Both the position numbers and the translations under genes were made by a program. Below the pieces are notes generated by a model. It was not told where the DNA came from. It saw only the letters and a program-made list of their open reading frames with translations, and did no database searches. This document shows, one piece after another, positions 45,500-57,035 of a stretch of 64,000 nt of DNA. This DNA comes from Azolla caroliniana (taxonomy: Eukaryota; Polypodiophyta), in contig JBHGNT010000015.1 of the NCBI GenBank assembly GCA_043228905.1, positions 11,160,001 through 11,224,000 on the forward strand. The letters run 5' to 3'. Every line of letters starts with the position of its first letter. Positions within the stretch are counted from its first letter, which is position 1.

Positions 45500-47700
45500 A
45501 CCAAGCACATCAGCAATGAAGACAAGAAGGTAGTACTTTATGAAATATTAAATGATCCATCGATAAAGGAGTTAGCTGATTGTGATGGTCTTAATGCAAA
45601 CATAACATCTGTACTAGTAAATAATCTCCGAAATAGTTTCGTATCCATGAGCAGGTCAGAAGATGATCTTGTCTTAAAAATGTCTAGTTTAATGATGTTA
45701 CTTAATAGTGATGTTGACGATATTAACATCAGTGTGCTATCTAAGGTAATTGGTGTTAGTAGAAAAAGTGTGTACAATACATTGAATCAGATAGTTTCCT
45801 TGGGTGAAGGAACTAGTCTTCTAAAGCTAACAACAAGATGTAAGCCAATGACACCCATAACATCAGAAATCAAGGATATAATCACAATATTTTGGACTAA
45901 TGAGAGTAGGGTTTCACCCAATAAGAAGGATTTATGTAGGAAACGTGTTGGAAGGAGTCAATACGAGGAGCATCCCATTCTTCTTCTTGATGTACCTCAG
46001 GTATTTACATTTATCTCAACATTTGTTTTGACTTTTGAGCTTAGTTAATTAGGTTATTAACTACCTCCGAATATGACCATACCAGAATAGCTAATTACCT
46101 ACCTCAGAATATGACCATAGCTAACTAGCTACCACAATAGCTAATTAGCTCCCTAAGAATATAAAACATAGTTATTTGCTACTAGAATAGCTAATTAGCT
46201 ACCATTCATAGCTATTTAGCTACCACAATAACTAATTAGCTGCCTATAACAATAGCTAATTAGCTACCAGACTAGCTAATTAGTTGCTTATGACTATAGC
46301 TAATTAGCTACCAGAATAGCTAATCCCCTACTAGAATAGTTAATTATCTACCTAAGAATATGAGCATAGCTATTTAGCTACCAAAATAGCTAATAAACTG
46401 TGTATGACTATTGCTAATTAGCTATTAGAATAGCTAACTAGCTATTCTTAATAGCTAATTTAGTTATTACCAGCTAATTAGCTACTAGGATAACTAATTT
46501 GCTACCAGAATAGCTAATTTGCTACCAATCATAACAAATTAACTAGCACTCTCAGATAATTAGCTACCTCTGACTACAACTATTTAGCTACCATAATAGC
46601 TAATTAGATACCTAAGAATATGAGCATAGCTATTTAGCTACCCGAATAGCTAATTAATTGTGTATGACTAGCTAATTAGCTATCAGAATAGCTAACTAGC
46701 TAACTAGCTAATTAGCTAATTAACTGCATATGACTATAGCTAATTAGCTACCAGATTAGCTAACTAGCTATTCACAATAGCTAATTTAGCTATTACCAAC
46801 TAATTAGTTGCTAGGATCGCCAATTAGCTACCAGAATAGTTAATTAGCTACCAATCCTAGCTAACTAACTATTCCCAATTGCTAATTAGTTATTTCCAGC
46901 TATTTAATTTCCAGGATAACTAATTAGCAACTAGATTAGCTAACTAGCTATTCCCAATAGCTAATTTAGTTATTACCAGCTAATTAGTGGCTAGGATAGC
47001 TAATTAGCTACCAAAATAGCTAATAAGCTAATTAGTTGCTAGGATAGCTAATTAGCTACTAGAATAGCTAATTAGCTACCAATCATAGCTAACTAACTAT
47101 TCCCAATAGTTAATTAGTTATTACCAGCTATTTAACTGCCAGGATAGCTAATTAGCTACCAGAATAGTTTATTAGCTGCTATAACAGGTTTGGAGCATAG
47201 ATATAGAGCTAATCAGTATGTCCATTTTATTACACAGGTCGATTTATTTATTAGGTTCAGACGAATGCATCCAAATATCAAAGTTCAAATACAAACATTC
47301 GAGTCTCTTAAGCCACACTTTGTGAGACACTTGAAGGATCGATACACATGTTGTTGCATTTACCATGTACAAATGGGTTTTCTCAAGTACTTTGTTAATC
47401 TACTATGTCACCATAGCACCTCCCTAAGTAATGTAGTTTGCACTTGTGAGTGCCCAATTTGTCGATCAAACCCACAATAGCACTTTAAATCATTTGAGCA
47501 TGTTATCTCTTCCATGAGTTGTCTTTTAGATTCAGTATTGTGTCTGAGAGAAACGGAGGCTATCTTCCACACTCATAAATGTGTCATAGGTTTATGTCAA
47601 GATTGTTGCCCCAGTAGATTTAGGTGGTGTCCAAATGAATTGAGTAGTGAAATATTAATCTTTGTCAAGTTATTTGAGTCACTTGACACCAATTTCAAAG
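45500..47700 (+). pseudogene. Transposase-like gene fragment split by a repeat-filled intron
   Basis: Exon 1 (about 45500-46000) carries a helix-turn-helix-like block (LSKVIGVSRKSVYNTLNQIV) and the segment SPNKKDLCRKRVGRSQYEEH. A donor CAG/GTATTT at 46000/46001 joins an acceptor ACACAG at 47237 in phase, giving DVPQ-VDLFIRFRRMHPNIKV. Exon 2 continues TFESLKPHFVRHLKDRYTCC and CCIYHVQ, then after one stop (47478-47480) CLLDSVLCLRETEAIFH and CVIGLCQDCC. The SPNxxD, LKPxFV and Cys-rich YH pattern resembles a poorly characterised transposase-like family that I recall from plants and algae. No DDE core is present because the gene is cut at about 47700 by a Copia gag. A stop lies just before 45500. 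Function is not established. Confidence 0.5.
46050..47185. repeat. Palindromic AGCTAATTAGCT repeat array
   Basis: About 1.1 kb of diverged units around TAGCTAATTAGCTACCAGAA, where AGCTAATTAGCT is its own reverse complement. Units vary in length (about 18-40 bp), with interspersed longer periods (ACTAGCTATTCCCAATAG). It lies wholly inside the probable intron 46001-47237. Confidence 0.85.
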
Positions 47701-47701
47701 A

Positions 47702-48670
47702 AAGGTTTGAGTTCCCTTCATGTGATGGGCTGAATTGGCCTCTTCTACCACTGTGACTTCGTCCTCGGCCACCATCCAAATTTGAGAAGAACATTTGTCC
47801 TTCCAATGTCTTGGTTTTGGTTTGGACGTGGTTCTCTTCAACCACTAGCATTGATTGAAGGTTGAAGAACGAAGGAGGATTTTCCCTCGTCAAGATTGCC
47901 GTCCTCAACGAGTCAAATCGTTGTGCAAGACTGCCCAAGCATACTTGAACCATCTCATCTTTGTCAACATTTATTTTGATGGAGCCAAGTGAGTCGCAAA
48001 TGCTCTTGCTCTTGGCGGTGTAGTCTGACACAGACATGTCTGTTTGCCGAATGTTGTTCAACTTTTGTCGGAGTTGAAGCTTTCGGGCGGTTGTGTTGGC
48101 GGCAAACATTTTCTTTAAGTTCGTCCACGCTTCTTTAGGCGTCTTGGCGTCTCGAATGTGGCTAAGCATGTGGTTGTGGACACATGTTGCCAAGCAATAC
48201 ATGACTTGACTCGCCGCTTGCTCCCATGTTGCGTAGTCGACGTTCTTTGAGTCGGGTCGATTTTCTTGTGTGTCGTTGATGTAGCTCCAATACCCTTGGC
48301 CGACGAGGTATTGGGTCATCTTGTACTCCCAAGATGAATAATTGCTCCGGTCTTGCTTTTCAGTAGGGAGCGAGCTACCCATTTGTGTGTTCATGTTGAT
48401 TGTAGTGTCTTCTCTTCTGTTGCTTTTCTTCCTTCGATCACGTACACGTGCTACGTAGCAGCACTACGGTAGCTAATAGCTGGATTTTGTCGTCGGCGTC
48501 TCGAACACACAATCACGGAGTTGGGTGGGCTTAGTGGATTTTCTAAACCACACGCTCTGATACCATGTTCAGAATTAGGTAAGTAATTAAGCAAGGGTTA
48601 ATTAGTACCTAATTATGTGATTAGTTGATATGCGGAAGATTAACTGATATGTGTGTGTATGTGTGTGAGA

Positions 48671-48704
<34 letters not shown>

Positions 48705-49029
48705 GTTAACACTTATGAACAACACAAGATGGGGGATAATTAGCTCTATATTAAATTAGCATTATCATCATCAAATACAAAAATACCCACAATGAGGTAT
48801 ATATAGATCTCATGTGCAAGGGTGCACATGTGTTAGGAGAATGTAGGTGCAAAGGTGTAAGTCGTATATTAAATGTACTTGGGAGTGGAGGATCTAGAAT
48901 ATCCCACTTAAGTACAAGGTCCTATTTAAGGCGTTATAGTCAACACTTCTAACTAGATTCTATCTAGATAACTACGAAGTTACATGGTTGACTAACTAAC
49001 TAAACTATTTTGAGCTTGATCTCTCAACA
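47702..49029 (-). mobile_element. Truncated Copia element of family A (LTR and gag)
   Basis: The 464-bp LTR (48566-49029, minus-strand TGTTGAGAG to TGAACA), primer-binding site TGGTATCAGAGCG and a gag frame (47597-48394; start MNTQMGSSLPTEKQDRSNYS, LATCVHNHMLSHIRDAKTP) are all well kept. The homology to family A ends at about 47702 (GNSNL). Everything after gag is missing. The 48394 frame is the least damaged gag of this family in the window. Confidence 0.82.
48566..49029 (-). repeat. LTR of the truncated family A Copia element
   Basis: Same family as 20757-21167, with a slightly longer inner end and a (GA)n run at about 48674-48700. Its outer end (CTCTCAACA) abuts gypsy gag DNA at 49030. 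Confidence 0.82.
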
Positions 49030-49311
49030 TTCCTAATAGGGATTACCATTGGATTGTCCATGACAAGGACCCCGCAACTTTTGAGGAAGCACTCAACATT
49101 GTACTTCGGTTCCATTGGACTTCCACGAAAGACCACAATAAACCTAAGTTCGCCAAAACTCAAAATGTCATGTTCATTGGGAAACGTAAGCAATCTAGTG
49201 ACACTCTTGATTGTGACTCAAAGAAACCAAACCTGTTTTGTGCATATTGCAAGAAGTGAGGCCACACAAAAGATACTTGTTGTCGTCCTGAGAGGATGTC
49301 AACAAACACCC
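49030..49311 (+). pseudogene. Gypsy element W, gag C-terminus (left part)
   Basis: The plus strand reads KDPATFEEALNIVLR and a zinc knuckle CAYCKK(stop)GHTKDTC near 49235-49275, the same family as the element at 58000. It ends at CACCC where Copia element V is inserted and continues at 55099. Confidence 0.75.
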
Positions 49312-49721
49312 TGTGAATGTTAATGTGCAGAAGCATAAGACAGAACCGGCTCAGCCAGATAGCAATAGAAAATGAGATGAAGGTTTAATGGAAAAGCTTA
49401 AAAACACAAAGGAGACAGAGAGAGCAGAACATAAAACTATATTCAAAAATTAACTCTAAAACTCTGTTCATACAACGTGCTAAATAGAGTCCATAAAGGA
49501 CTGACAGAAGTATTGACAGGTACTTCACTGCTCACACGTGCGATTGACACTAACTAGGAGACAATGATTACCTAGTGGTCTAGGCTACTACTAGGCTTCC
49601 GGTTCCCGCTCGAATTCGGCTCTTCGATCCGGTTCCCCGATCCGGCCAGTTGTTTCCGGATACCGATCCGGTTCAGGCTTATTCATCCAATCCAGATCCG
49701 GTTGAGCTTGCTCGCTCAACA
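49312..49721 (-). repeat. 3' LTR of Copia element V
   Basis: Minus-strand TGTTGAGCGAGCAAG to CATTCACA. CCGGAT motifs cluster in the U3 part (49625-49710). Confidence 0.88.
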
Positions 49722-49955
49722 CTTCCCCTCAAGCTCAACTTGAGGTCGGATCATGGTGTTAGTGTCCGCTGTAGCCGGTTCTTCTACCCAGCTCCTTTTG
49801 GCGTTGCTCCACTTCGCTCACGTTCCTCGTCCGGTCCGGTCTTGTTTTCCGTGAACCTTCTGGTTCTGTGCACCTCGACCTCCTCGGTTGGCTTGTCTGC
49901 TCAATAGGCTCATTTCAGCTCCCTCGCTGCTGCGACTTCGGCGCTTGTCAACCCG

Positions 49956-51056
49956 TTAGTTCCTTCGTGTTGGCATCGCCTTCCGCTGCGCCTGTGGCCA
50001 CTTGGCCTTTAGTTGATCCGGCTTCTCCGAATCTTGAACCGAATCAGTTTCCTTCGATTCGTTCCCGCTCTTGTCCGAGTCAGTGTTCTCCAACTCGTCT
50101 TCAGGTTTCAGGCCCTTCACCACACCGGACCACGTCCAGGTCTTGGCCGTTTTCTTCCGGTCGGCTCTATTCTTCTTGACTCTGCCGCCACTGCCGCTTG
50201 TTCCGACCTTTTCGGATGTGCGGACTCCTTCGGTCGGCTCAACTTTCTTTTTCCTCTTGTCTCCCCCTTTGTTGGTTCTTTCTTCCTCTTCGGCTCCTTG
50301 TCCGGTGCCATCCGTTCCCTTTCCTTTTCTCCCCCTCAAGTGCGGCATGTCGAGATGCTGAGCACCAAGCATGGCAGTGAAGTGCTGCAACTTGTCCGAT
50401 CCGAGCGGTTTGGTGAAGATATCGGCAATTTGCCGATCCGTCTGAACATACCGAAGTTCTACTTCACCGCTCAAAACCCGCTCATGTGCAAAGTGATAGT
50501 GAACTTCTATGTGCTTCGTCCGAGCATGGAACACGGGGTTCTTGGCGAGCTGAATGCTGCTCATGTTGTCACAATAAATTAGGATCACAGGTCTTGGAGC
50601 AGTTGCCGAAGCCAGATGGCTTCACAAGTGGCATTGGTAGTGCCCTGGTATTCAACCTCAGTGCTCGATAGAGCCATTGTTGGTTGCTTTTTGCTGCTCC
50701 ATGCAACAGTCGCGCTACCTAGAGAAAACATGTAATTGGAGGTGGATTGGCTATCCGATGCATCTGTATATCCGACTATTTCTTCGGTTATATCATGTGT
50801 ATAACCGTCCCTGGTCCTTCGTGCCACTCACATACCGGAGTATCCGGTGTGCGCACTGAAGGTGCTTGACGGTCGGCTTCTGCATGAACTGGTTGATCAC
50901 TCCAACCGGGTAACTGAGGTCGGGCTGAGTGATTGTCAAGTATATCAGGCTTTCGACGATTTGTCGGAACTGTTTCTCATCGCAGGCCGGTCCAGAGTTG
51001 GGACAAAACTTCTGGTTCCGGTCTAGGGGTGTGGAGACAAGTCGGTACTCCGTCAT
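49956..51056 (-). pseudogene. Copia element V RNase H with an unusual charged C-terminal extension
   Basis: 50793-51056 holds the end of reverse transcriptase (STPLDRNQKF, then YVSGTKDQGRLYT). 50585-50827 reads SLGSATVAWSSKKQPTMALS, and 49956-50588 reads CDNMSSIQLAKNPVFHARTK, HIEVHYHFAHERV and FTKPLGSDK. After this normal end the frame continues for about 125 residues rich in Lys, Glu, Gly and Thr (GRKGKGTDGTGQGAEEEER then KKKVEPTEGV). No transmembrane segment is seen. One frameshift and several stops separate the RNase H parts. Confidence 0.75.
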
Positions 51057-51065
51057 ACCGAACTT

Positions 51066-52088
51066 CTACAGCATATTCAACACATAGTGTCGTTGTGAGA
51101 GCAATATGATGTCGGGGGTTCTGATCACCTCGATCCCAAGAAAATAATGAAGGTCCCCTAGGTCCTTCATTTCAAATGCGTTCGACAATTGGGACTTTAC
51201 TCGACGGATTTCATTGAGTCCGGGTCCGGTGATGACTAAATCATCAACATAAAGGAGGATGCAAACCGGACCGTCCGGACCTTGCCGGATGAACAATGAC
51301 GAGTTGGATTTAGAGGTCACAAACCCCATCTTACACAACCGCGTGATCTTCGCATTCCAAGCTCAAGGGGCTTGTTTCAAACCTTAAAGCGACTTCTTGA
51401 GCCGACACACCGCTGACTTGGTCATCTCCGACTAAAAACCGGGAGGTTGGATCATATAGACCCGTTCTTCAAGTTCACCTTGAAGAAACGCATTCTTGAC
51501 GTCCATCTGGTGAAGGTGCCACCCCCTTGCCATAGCAACCGCCAGTACGACACGAACCACCATCATCTTCGCTACCGGGGCGAAGGTCTCGTCGTAATCG
51601 ATTCCCTGGGTCTGTGCATATCCCTTCGCCACTAACCGGGCTTTGTACCAGTGAACCGAACCGTCGGCATTGTACTTTACCTTGTACACCCATTTGCAAC
51701 CGATCGGTTTACAGTGTCGGGGAGGGACAACGAGGTCCCATGTGTCGTTGGCATCTAGTTCCCGCATTTCTTCCTCTATAGCGGCACGCCAATTTGCGTC
51801 CTTTGCCGCTTCTGTGTAGCTCTCTGGCTCACGCACGTCCACCACCTTAGTCATGAATGCAGGAACAGGGTTCTCCAGGCAGGAAGACCGGTGTAACTTG
51901 GTATTACCCGGTTTGGGGCCCTTCTTGGCCAGGTCGGACTTCGTTCCCGAAGATCCACCTTCATCCTTTCCGGAGTCGGATTCGCTCCGATCCGACTCAA
52001 TGTTGCCGGTTTTGTATTCCGGCATCTTCTTCTTCCCCTTCTCTTTGCGCGTGAAACGTCTCCTCGGTTCCTTGCGGGGGGAGTGCAC
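51066..52088 (-). pseudogene. Copia element V reverse transcriptase
   Basis: 51432-52088 contains the Glu/Lys-rich linker, [35 protein letters not shown] and [19 protein letters not shown] with the first catalytic Asp. 51066-51338 holds LLYVDDLVITG with the catalytic YVDD and LGDLHYFLGIEV. A stop after PPGF and others (near KKSL and QAP) split it. Confidence 0.85.
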
Positions 52089-52323
52089 GACAGAGTCTCC
52101 ACCACTCGCCGGTTCCTCATCCTACTAGTCATCCCAACTTAGCCGCTCATTTGGTCCACTTAGCCGAAATGAGATAGGACCTCTTCTAGAGTGCCGAAGT
52201 CTTCATCTTCTACCTGGACCTCCTCGGGCTCACTAGCCTCATCTTTTGGAATCGGGTCTTCGTCAGGAGTTGGAGTCGGTAAGGAGTACCATGATGATGG
52301 CTCATCAAACTCGACATCTCGGC

Positions 52324-53550
52324 TTACTCGGACTGCTTAGTCCGGGGGTTATAGCACTTATACCCCTTTTGCTCATGCGAGTAACGGACTAGAATGCATT
52401 TCTCCGACTTCAGATCCAGCTTCCTCCGCGTCTCATTCGGTACATGCACATATGCTATGCTACTGAATATCCGAAGGTGTATCAAATTCGGCTTTCGCCC
52501 GAAATACAGCTCATGTGCTGACACCTTGTCACTGATCCGGTTTTGGATATAGACGGTCGTCCGGACCGCCTTGGCCTAGTAGAAATGGGGCATGCTCTTT
52601 TCCTCTAGCATTGCCCTTGCCGCGTCGACAATCAACCGGTTCTTCCTTTCGGCCACACCGTTTTGCTCCGGTGTGTACCTGCAACTGAATTCTCTCCAAA
52701 TTCTATTCTGCTGCAGATAATTGTAGAATTGGCCGGAAAAGTATTCTTTCCCGCCATCCGACCACAGGCACTTGATCTTCCTCTCTGTTTCCCGTTCAAC
52801 CAAGCTTTGAAGGTTCCGGAAACACTCGAAGACTTCGCTCTTCCTGTCAATGAGGTAGATCCACGTGTGTCGGTTGTAGTCGTCGATGAAGGAGACGAAA
52901 TACCGACTCCCGCCAAGACTAACGTTTTGTGCTGGTCCCCAAACATCCGAATGGATTAAATCGAGCTTGTTATGGCTCCTGTTTCGATTGGTGGGGGATG
53001 GAAGCCGGTGTTGCTTCCCGAGATGGCAAACTTCACAAGTTTCGCCCTTCCGACCGTTAAATTTCGGCAAACTGAAAACGACTTTTTTCGATTGCAAGTC
53101 TTGAAGCCTCCAATAATTGACATGGCCGATCTGCTTGTGCCACAGGTCGATGTCTGATTCAACCTTTTGCCCTTTCGCAAACATAGCGGTGCCGACATTA
53201 TCAGTGTTGAGGATGAACATCCTCCTATCTCTACGCCCTTGCGCAATTATCCGGCCCTCTTCCTCGATGAAGCACCCTAGGTGCGTAAACCGCACTTGCA
53301 TCCCCTGGTCGACAATTTGCCCAACTGACAACAGGTTCTTTGTGATAGTCGGAACGTGTAGTACGTTCATCAGCTTCCCCTTTTGTCTGACATGGCTTAA
53401 AGGGACTTCTTCGACATGCACAATTGGGTGAGGGGTGTCATCTCCGGTTTTGACAATCCCCGGTTGTTCCGGTTTCTCCAAAAAAGAGAACCACTCTTCA
53501 TGGCTCGTCATGTGGTTGGACGCTCCGGAATCAACTTACCATACTTCCTC
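52324..53550 (-). pseudogene. Copia element V protease and integrase
   Basis: The protease site VDSGASNHMTSHEEWF lies at 53500-53550 just after a stop. The 311-codon frame 52576-53511 carries the zinc-binding LWHKQIGH ... CEVCHLGKQHR, then the core with HSDVWGPA, SDGGKEYFS and EQNGVAERKNR (D, D, E triad intact). After a stop the C-terminal part continues at 52324-52524 (YFGRKPNLIHLRIFSSIAYV, then GYKCYNP). Confidence 0.85.
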
Positions 53551-53594
53551 TGATCCAGAAGTAGTCTTCTTCATCGAGTTAGCCTTCTGCTTCA

Positions 53595-54558
53595 TCACGA
53601 AGGCTGGCCCTTTACCGGTTTTCCCAGTTCTGGATCCTTCCGATCCTTCCGCGTAGTGCGAGCTTTGCCGGTTCTCCTGACCGGTTTTGCCGGGTCTGGA
53701 TTTGTCTGAATCGGCGCGCTTCTTCCAGCACTCACTTTCCCTGTGGCCCTTTTTTCCACAGTACCAACATTTTGTGTCGGCCTTTCCTTGCCGGTTCTCA
53801 GCGCCGCTTTGACTCCCCCTGCTTGTGCAGGGTCTGAAATTGCTGGCGGCACAACCTTTGTGCCTCCGGTCCTACTCTTGTCGGCCGCCTCCATTGCGTG
53901 TCGACCCACCTCATCCACCATGTCCATGGGGCTGATCTTTCTCTGTGTACAACATCCGGTCGTCCGATTGAGTGGTCCTTGACCCACTTGCATGGTTTTC
54001 TTCGACCATCTGCATCAATTGCAAGTCGAAGAAGGACGGTGGTTTCTCCCGGGTGTGGATCGCTATCCGGATTGGCCCGTACCTTTGCGTTAAACCACCG
54101 AGGCAGATTTGTACCATCTTGTCTTCGTCCACCGTCACGTTGATGGACCCGAGTGCGTCGCAAATCTCCCTTATCTTGGTGGTGTAGTCCGTAACCGACA
54201 TGTCTCTTTGCAAGATGTTGTTCAGCTCTTGCTGAAGTTGCAACTTACGAGCTGTGGTACATGCGGCGAAAATCTTCCGTAGATTTTCCCAGGTCTCCTT
54301 CGGTGTCTTTGCATCCTTGATGTAGCTGAGCATTTGATCATGCACACCGGACGCGAGACAGTATAGTACCCGACTCACTCCTTGCTCCCATACCAGGAAG
54401 TCTTTGTGTGACGGCTTCGGTGCTACTTCATTTGTTCCTTCCATGAAACTCCAATATCCATGCCCTAGCAGGTACTGGTGCATTTTATATGACCAAGACA
54501 CATAGTTGTTCCGGTCGAGCTTCTCTGTTGGAAGTGAACTTGCCATTCCTCTGTCCAT
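53595..54558 (-). pseudogene. Copia element V gag
   Basis: 215-codon frame from MDRGMASSLPTEKLDRNNYV to a stop at 53911, with CLASGVHDQMLSYIKDAKTP and MSVTDYTTKIREICDALGSI blocks. After the stop and a frameshift the zinc knuckle CWYCGKKGHRESEC appears at about 53729-53770. This is the longest uninterrupted gag frame of the Copia set apart from 47597-48394. Confidence 0.85.
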
Positions 54559-54652
54559 ATCTTCTCTCTATTTGGTGTTACCAGGTTCTAGGGTTCGTCT
54601 ACGGAAGCAAATGTCGGCTGCAGAGGTTCTCAACCCTTGCGCTTTGATACCA

Positions 54653-55098
54653 TGTGAATGTTAATGTGCGGAAGCGTCAGACAAAACCGGCTCAGGCGGA
54701 TAGCAACAGAAAATGAGATGAAGGTTTAATGGAAAAGCTTTAAAACACAGAGGAGACAGAGAGAGCAGAACATAAAACTATATTAAAATATTAACTCTAA
54801 AACTCTGTTCATACAACGTGCTAAACAACACTATTTATACAAGTCCATAAAGGACTGATAGAAGTACTGACAGGTACTTCAATGCTCACACGTGCGACTA
54901 ACACTAACTACGAGACAATGATTACCAAGTAGTCTAGGCTACTACTAGGCTTCCGGTTCCCGCTCGAATCAGGCTCCTCGATCCGGCCGGTTGTTTCCGG
55001 ATACCATCCGGATACCGATCCGGCTCATCCTTCCAGATGCCGATCCGGCTTAGGCTTATTCAGCCGATCCGGATTCGGTTGAGCTTGCTTGCTCAACA
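54653..55098 (-). repeat. 5' LTR of Copia element V
   Basis: 446 bp, partner of 49312-49721, with about 36 bp more including a block near 54826-54840 and a CCGGATACC duplication near 55000. Followed inward by the primer-binding site. Confidence 0.88.
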
Positions 55099-55800
55099 CA
55101 CCCCTCCTCAAGACAAATCTCTGAGTCACACAAGTGAGTCTTTTGATGTTATTGACATTCATACCAACCACTTAAGCTCATGTGAATGCACTTTTCCTCC
55201 ACATTTACTTGGACCTAATGATTTACTCCGAGCGCTCGGGTATATCAATGGAACACAAGCACATTTCTTGTTTGATTCCAGTAGTTCTCACATTTTTCTT
55301 AATGATCACTTGGTGCGACAAAAGCAACTCCACATAAATGCAAGTGATCATATCTATCCAGTTCACATGGCAAATGGAGGCATCCAATACATCAGTGGCA
55401 TTGTTTGTCAACTGCCAATTCAAATCTAGATACCTACATGGAGAAGCGTGACTTTGATGGTATGAAACTACAATCCCCAGATGTCATTTTAGGATACCTT
55501 TGGTTTCTTAAAAAAAATCCTGCTTTGTCCATTGATTGGGTTAATCACTCAATCACATTTGAACTTAATAATTGTAAACATTTTATTCAATGTTCCAAAC
55601 TTTCTTCTCGCTCACTTGTGTCTTTTAAAACTTTAAGTATTCTAGTTCATCAATTTATTCGTGTGTAATTGATCCCACGCTTCAATTTTATTATTTTAAT
55701 CTTGATGCCACGCAATTACCACATTATGAACGACATTTACTCGACTCTATTTTAGAAGATTTTCAAGATGTGTTTCCTAATACATTTCCACTTACATTAC
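55099..55800 (+). pseudogene. Gypsy element W, protease region (right part)
   Basis: Continues the gag cut at 49311. The plus strand reads HLLGPNDLLRALGYINGTQA, then FDSSSSHIFLNDHLV (the aspartic protease site with DSG changed to DSS) and SPDVILGYLWFLKKNPALSI in a shifted frame. It is lost after about 55800, before reverse transcriptase. Confidence 0.75.
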
Positions 55801-56386
55801 TAATGAGGAGAGACAGAAAAATGATAGAGAACAGAAGAAGAAGAAGAAGAAGAAATACTTTAATATACTATTAGAAAAATAATACAATCTTCTTGGACTC
55901 TACAAAGAGCAACCCCACCAAAGAACTGCCTTAATCTCAATGACACTAATTCATAATAGTCTTTCCTTCTTCTCTCTTTCTTCTATTAAGATTCCCTTCA
56001 CTTCTTCTAGCCTTCTTATTCCTCCCGCTATCGTGGAGAATGTGCTTTACGATATAAAAATGAACCTAAATATTGTATTTAGTAGTAATTAAGAGACTTG
56101 AACCCACACACTTATATACAAAGTACAATATACATACCCCTAGGCTAGGCTATTTATTTTTAAAGGTATTGATTGTAAAGAATATGCTTCATGATATAAG
56201 AATGAAGCTAAATGTTGTATGGAGTAAAATTTACAGACTTCAACCCTCAAACTTGTATACCAAGCACAAGGTATACACCACTAAGCTAGGTTTTTTTTTA
56301 AACATATTTCCATCATTGTACTTATCCTATATCTATCTTCATACATATTTCATAAACCCTAACCCTAGTTTTTCTTATCTAAGCCA
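55801..56386. other. Region with two tRNA-like repeat units, no gene
   Basis: An (AGA)n run lies at about 55833-55852. Two diverged units of about 115 bp occupy 56039-56155 and 56178-56292, each beginning GAATRTGCTT and ending in a block that on the minus strand looks like a tRNA A box (TAGCTTAGTGG in the second). A B-box-like GGGTTCAAGTC is seen in the first. No coding frame is supported. Confidence 0.5.
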
Positions 56387-57035
56387 TATCTCATAAACCC
56401 TAACCCAAATTTCTGAAATAACCCAAAAAGTCACCAAACCCTATTTTATTTCTGTTAATCTCCGTAAGCCTAAAACTTCTGTAATTCGAATCTTGGGATA
56501 GATTGTAATTTTTCTTTTCTTTGCTAATGAAAATTACCAAACTTTCTCATTTCGGTTAATTCATAAAATATAAACGCATGAATCTGGTATCCTCTAGTCG
56601 GAGGCCTTGGGGTCCTGCCTCACGTTCACGTATCTTTGTCGTATTTTCGTGACATCGGCCATGGCGTTGTCTTTCCTGAAAATGTGCCGTATCTCCAGAT
56701 TAAGGGACTTTATGTAAGCGATCCACCTGAGCATTGCCAAGTCTGGAGTCGTGCATCCGGAAACCATACCAAGAATCGGTAGGTAGTCCGTCTCAATAAT
56801 TACCTCAATCCCGATCAAGTAATCATTATCGGCCTTAATTGCCGAAACGATACCCCACAGTTCTCTCTTGACTTAGGCGTATCCTCGTTTAAGACCTTAG
56901 CACCGAACCGGATGACGAACCTCGCTCCGACTTCGTCTTCTTGGTTGACCACCCATCTGATTCTTGGTTATCGACCGTAACATAGATTGGAGTGTTCTTC
57001 GTATACACGGATTTTTGGAGAGCCGGTGTTGTTGT
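56387..57035. repeat. Duplicated segment with gypsy-like RNase H fragment (copy 2)
   Basis: Partner of 44570-45236. The minus-strand RNase H frame (56594-56818) differs at a handful of residues (for example PDLAMLRW against LDLAMLRS). It joins a Z-type LTR at 57036, which here is complete. Confidence 0.75.

Larger units (their letters stand above)
49312..55098 (-). mobile_element. Copia element V, full length
   Basis: LTRs of 410 bp (49312-49721) and 446 bp (54653-55098) enclose gag, protease, integrase, reverse transcriptase and RNase H in Copia order on the minus strand. Both flanks are CACCC (49307-49311, 55099-55103), a 5-bp target duplication inside gypsy gag sequence. The primer-binding site is TGGTATCAAAGCG and the purine tract GAGGGGAAG. 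All domains are present but interrupted by stops. Codons are GC-richer than in the neighbouring elements. Confidence 0.9.

Noticed and set aside
46050-47185. Regular repeats that could suggest a CRISPR-like array
   Set aside because: Units vary in length and sequence, there are no unique spacers of constant size, no cas genes, and the setting is a plant intron.
49650-50582. Long plus-strand open frames rich in Ser, Pro and Phe
   Set aside because: They are antisense to the Copia V RNase H and charged tail and have no domains.
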